Assembly: GCF_018873765.1 (NCBI RefSeq)
Contig: NC_057921.1
Coordinates: forward strand, 66,763,557-66,827,556
Reading direction: 5' to 3'
Length of the DNA stretch: 64,000 nucleotides
Origin: Telopea speciosissima
Lineage: Eukaryota > Streptophyta > Magnoliopsida > Proteales > Proteaceae
Of this stretch, positions 61,057-64,000 are shown piece after piece. Within the stretch, counting starts at the first letter, position 1; every line of letters starts with the position of its first letter. The position numbers and the translations under genes were made by a program. Under the pieces are notes generated by a model. It was given only the letters and a program-made list of their open reading frames with translations. It made no database searches and had not been told where the DNA came from.

Positions 61057-61929
61057 ATGAATAGTAGTACTCTTCAGATCAAGATCCTTCTTCTCCTCTT
61101 TCTTGTTCTCTTCATTAATCACTCACCTTCATGTAAGTAAGCAAGTTTTTTCATGTATCCATTCCAGACTTCATTCTGAAACTACTTGAAAATCTTAAAT
61201 GACAATAAATCTTCTCTCATCTTGCAGGCAGAGTAGAAGGCTTGAAGCATGGTATGAAGGTTACACAACCCATTAACGAGGTGTGTATGTTATTAACTTG
61301 GTCTTATGCATGCATGGACAACATTTCAGAATTATGCCTTTTTAGGTGCAATAAGGATCATTAGATGTTATCTCATCCATAGTAACCATAAACCTTACAT
61401 CCTATTTGATCAATGTTACGATCCCATTTATCCCACATCGGTTGTATGAAAAATTTAATATGGATTGATAAGTTCTTGAGTTCCCTCACCTTGTAAGCTA
61501 GTTTATAGGATTGAGTTCTTTCAAGATCATACCAGATCGTAAATGTGAACCCTGAGAGACTCAAATATGTTCTAAACACCATTTGATGATATAAAACAGT
61601 TATAAGCAACGAAGAAATTTGAATAAATTGCTATTGTGAAACCACTATAAAAGAATTTAAAAGTTTGTGGTGTTAGTGATTCCACGCTGCATGGCATGCA
61701 TGCTTAGTTCATGTTAAACAAATTTAATTTTTTCAATTTTTACTTCTTAGTCATTATATGCTCTAACACAAACCCATATCTTTCAAAGAAGGCTATCTTC
61801 AGATTGATCAAGACAAGGAAGCTTATGGAAGCTGATGCGGATCTGGACTATGAAGATGGAGGACCGAACAAGAGACACGATCCTCCCACGAAAGGGAAAC
61901 CCGGAAATGGAGGGGGCAAGAATCCATGA
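61057..61929 (+). CDS. PSY-like secreted tyrosine-sulfated peptide precursor
   Basis: Small secretory precursor, 89 residues, from exons 61057-61132, 61228-61280 and 61789-61929 (GT-AG, in phase). A signal peptide occupies about residues 1-26 (MNSSTLQIKI then a Leu-rich core). A variable basic middle follows (RVEGLKHGMK, RLIKTRKLM), then a conserved-looking C-terminus LDYEDGGPNKRHDPPTKG and a Gly-rich tail. PSY peptides of plants are made from such precursors and carry a DY sulfation site followed by N/P and an (K/R)HDP motif; they act through leucine-rich-repeat receptor kinases on growth and stress trade-offs. The DY and RHDPP here fit that pattern, though the spacing region differs from the classic PSY1 sequence. 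The exon structure with a split signal peptide is plausible but unconfirmed by transcripts. A GAA repeat sits immediately upstream. Confidence 0.7.
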
Positions 61930-64000
61930 TTTACTCATCTTTTCTAATCCTCATGTTGCCTCTATTATTTTGAGAATGTTGCAGAGCATAATTTATGAGT
62001 TTCTTTTAATAGCAGAAATGGGAGTTGGTGTGAAGTCAATTTGTAGCCAAAGTTTGGCAATTAATTTAGCATTATATATTAGAACTTTGATTTGGAGTGA
62101 ATTCCACTTCTTTCCTTACAAAGGCTTTTTAAATATTTTAGATCAAAGGAATTAATCCTACCCCTCTTCCCCAACCCACCAAAATATGTGTGTGTGTGTG
62201 TAGAAATAATCAAGGAAATAATGGTCCTTCAACAAGAAGAACAGTGGCAGCATGGTGAAAGTTGAAGCTTTCAATGGACCCTATATTCTCTTTATTTTTG
62301 TGAGGCAAATAATCATTTTGACTTCCTTCTTGATAAGATTCCTGAGGATGATCCACTTTTTGAGACATATGGATAATTGGATTTGGCTAACGAACCATTG
62401 GATTAGTTATTCATTTTATGGATTAGTGACGTGTCAAATTTTCATGCTCAAATTCAACCAAATATACACCCCTGACCTGTTCTCTATGCATCTTTCTATT
62501 TTTACAGCCATTCGCATATGTACTTGCACCCTCTCGTAGTCCCTAAATTCCCAAAAATGTATTTTGCTACTTAAGAGAACTCTGATTGATCTGAAATTTG
62601 ACACAAAAGCGAATCTCCGAGTTTAACTTTTTGCAAAATTGAACCCCATTCAATCTGCCATGTGGAAAATAGTTGGAATGTACTAAGAAGCTTATCGGGA
62701 TAGACTGTACTAGGTAACTTTGCCTCTCTTTTTAAAAATTAAAAATTCCTCCTAATAATGAATAAAGGTCTTGGGCATATGTGAGGGCATATTAGGTCAT
62801 TCGGATTAGGCCGAGACCAATTGATTAAATAAATAAATAAACTACATATCCTAAAACCAAAACCGGACTATTAAAAAAAGCCGGTCTGATTTCAATTTTA
62901 ATCAGTCATTTCCGGTTCGTCCTATTGGTTCTAGGCCTGAACTGACACCCTTAGATCTATTATCACCAGGTCCAAGGGTGGAATCTTGCCTTCGTATTGG
63001 AGGAAGGGATTGGGTCGGGGGATTTTAATGGGTGAGGGGAAATGAGGGGAAATTTGTAAGGGACCAAAAAAACAAAAAGAAGTAAGGGTATATTTCTTTG
63101 GACCTCAATCTAGAGGAATCTTTTTGATGCATTACTATTTACTAGTTGTGCCAAGTGGAGGGGTGATGTTGTAAATCCAACAATTGGATATCTAAGAATT
63201 AAATAGATTGATCTATCTGTTCATACAATTTCAGTCACATTGGACAGCTGATTGAAGTTTGAATGTTTCGCTTGATATGTTAGCAATTGCAAGGTGAGAA
63301 TGGGTGAGGGGAAAATCCACGCCACTCGCTCATGCTGCACCAATCATAACGCGGGAAATGGTTTTGACAACAGGGGGCTCACATGGTCAGAGAGGAAAGA
63401 GAGTACAAAGTCCACATGGTCATAATGACAGAGGGCATAGGAAAGCATCTCCACACCTTTGTCGGGGTATGAGGGTGTTCGTTTCCATTACTCATTACAA
63501 TTTGAATGAACAGTTGAAGACTTGAACATTGTGCTTAATTGTGCAAGCAGTCAGTTGTACGGAGAAAATGAGTTCACAAACTCGTCTTCACCATTGGTGA
63601 TATGACTCTTGTGTCATCATCATTAACTACCACCCCTATGAGGGGCTTAAGGCTAGTGCAATAGAGCCTAGCCTAAGCCCCCTAACCCCTAGGAGGTTAC
63701 GAATTCGAGACCTCCTGTTCCTCATCTAGTCTAGAATCCACCCAACTCCCCTAAGGTAAAGGGTCGAAAACACCTTTTCCCATGCTAATCAAATGGTCAG
63801 ATGAAGAAAAACTAGGTCCCGGGATATATGTCTATCAAGTATAACATAATAATCCCTTTTTGGGGATGAAACTAATATGCCAAGTTAGGTTTTGCTGTGA
63901 TGAAATTTTTTTTCTTCTTAGTTTGCATATCCACAGCCCACTGATATGTTTCCTTGAATTTGATCATAATTGGGTCTTGTCATCTTCTAAAATCTTTTCT
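61930..64000. other. Right-end spacer, no gene recognised
   Basis: It starts with the 3' flank of the PSY-like gene. A short GT repeat lies near 62188-62200, an AACCGG-rich stretch ending in GACACCCTTAG at about 62830-62955 resembles a hAT-like MITE end, and at about 63690-63715 GGTTACGAATTCGAGACC resembles a tRNA-like B box of a retroposon. None could be classified firmly. Confidence 0.35.

Noticed and set aside
60869-61060. Open frame ending in a poly-Arg run
   Set aside because: A by-product of the GAA microsatellite; the PSY-like ATG lies in another context just downstream.
62252-62539. 95-residue open frame
   Set aside because: No recognisable domain, AT-driven composition, no splice or promoter context.
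63690-63715. tRNA-like B-box sequence
   Set aside because: No acceptor stem or anticodon arm could be folded around it; more likely a retroposon fragment.

Overview
This is nuclear DNA of a flowering plant, probably a eudicot; the species cannot be named from the sequence. The evidence is intron-rich protein genes with GT-AG junctions, plant-specific families (ACBP with ankyrin repeats, GH17 plus X8 glucanase, a PSY-like peptide, BiP ending in HDEL), and plant-type repeats: Ty1/copia elements with a tRNA-iMet primer site, Au-like SINEs, RTE-type LINE tails, hAT-like and foldback MITEs, and a small caulimovirid-like reverse-transcriptase relic. Exon models below were built by hand from splice signals, reading-frame phase and protein-family knowledge; no transcript data were available.

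Layout. Positions 1-2812 hold the 5' part of a minus-strand Ty1/copia element with LTR and primer site. Positions 3041-18888 (minus) hold 14 exons of an ABCF3/GCN-type ABC protein whose last ~118 residues lie beyond the left edge. Its introns are swollen by repeats, including two related antisense copia fragments in a 5.4-kb intron. About 800 bp separate it from a divergent GH17 beta-1,3-glucanase with a C-terminal X8 domain (19688-22347, plus). Next comes an acyl-CoA-binding protein of the ACBP1/ACBP2 type, with a membrane anchor and ankyrin repeats (24429-35621, plus). It converges on a complete eight-exon BiP gene (37850-42311, minus), whose promoter carries an ERSE-II box and two TGACGTGG boxes, as expected for control by the unfolded-protein response.

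The stretch 42.9-49 kb is an accessory island: tandem foldback repeats, a 650-bp MITE carrying a GGT-rich microsatellite, a 665-bp hairpin element, a LINE RNase H remnant, and an Au-like SINE split by a hAT-like MITE. Positions 50470-53188 (plus) encode a complete importin-beta (KPNB1 type), with almost all of it in one exon. Beyond it lie LINE and pararetrovirus-like relics, two more foldback elements and a hAT-like element. The last gene is a three-exon secreted peptide precursor with a PSY-like C-terminal motif (61057-61929, plus). The final 2 kb shows no recognisable gene.

The five large genes are single-copy housekeeping or membrane/secretory functions with no evident shared pathway. No bacterial-style system, CRISPR array, rRNA or convincing tRNA gene was seen. 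The most interesting material is the nested repeat architecture, the stress-element arrangement at BiP, the PSY-like peptide, and the burden of transposon sequence inside host introns.
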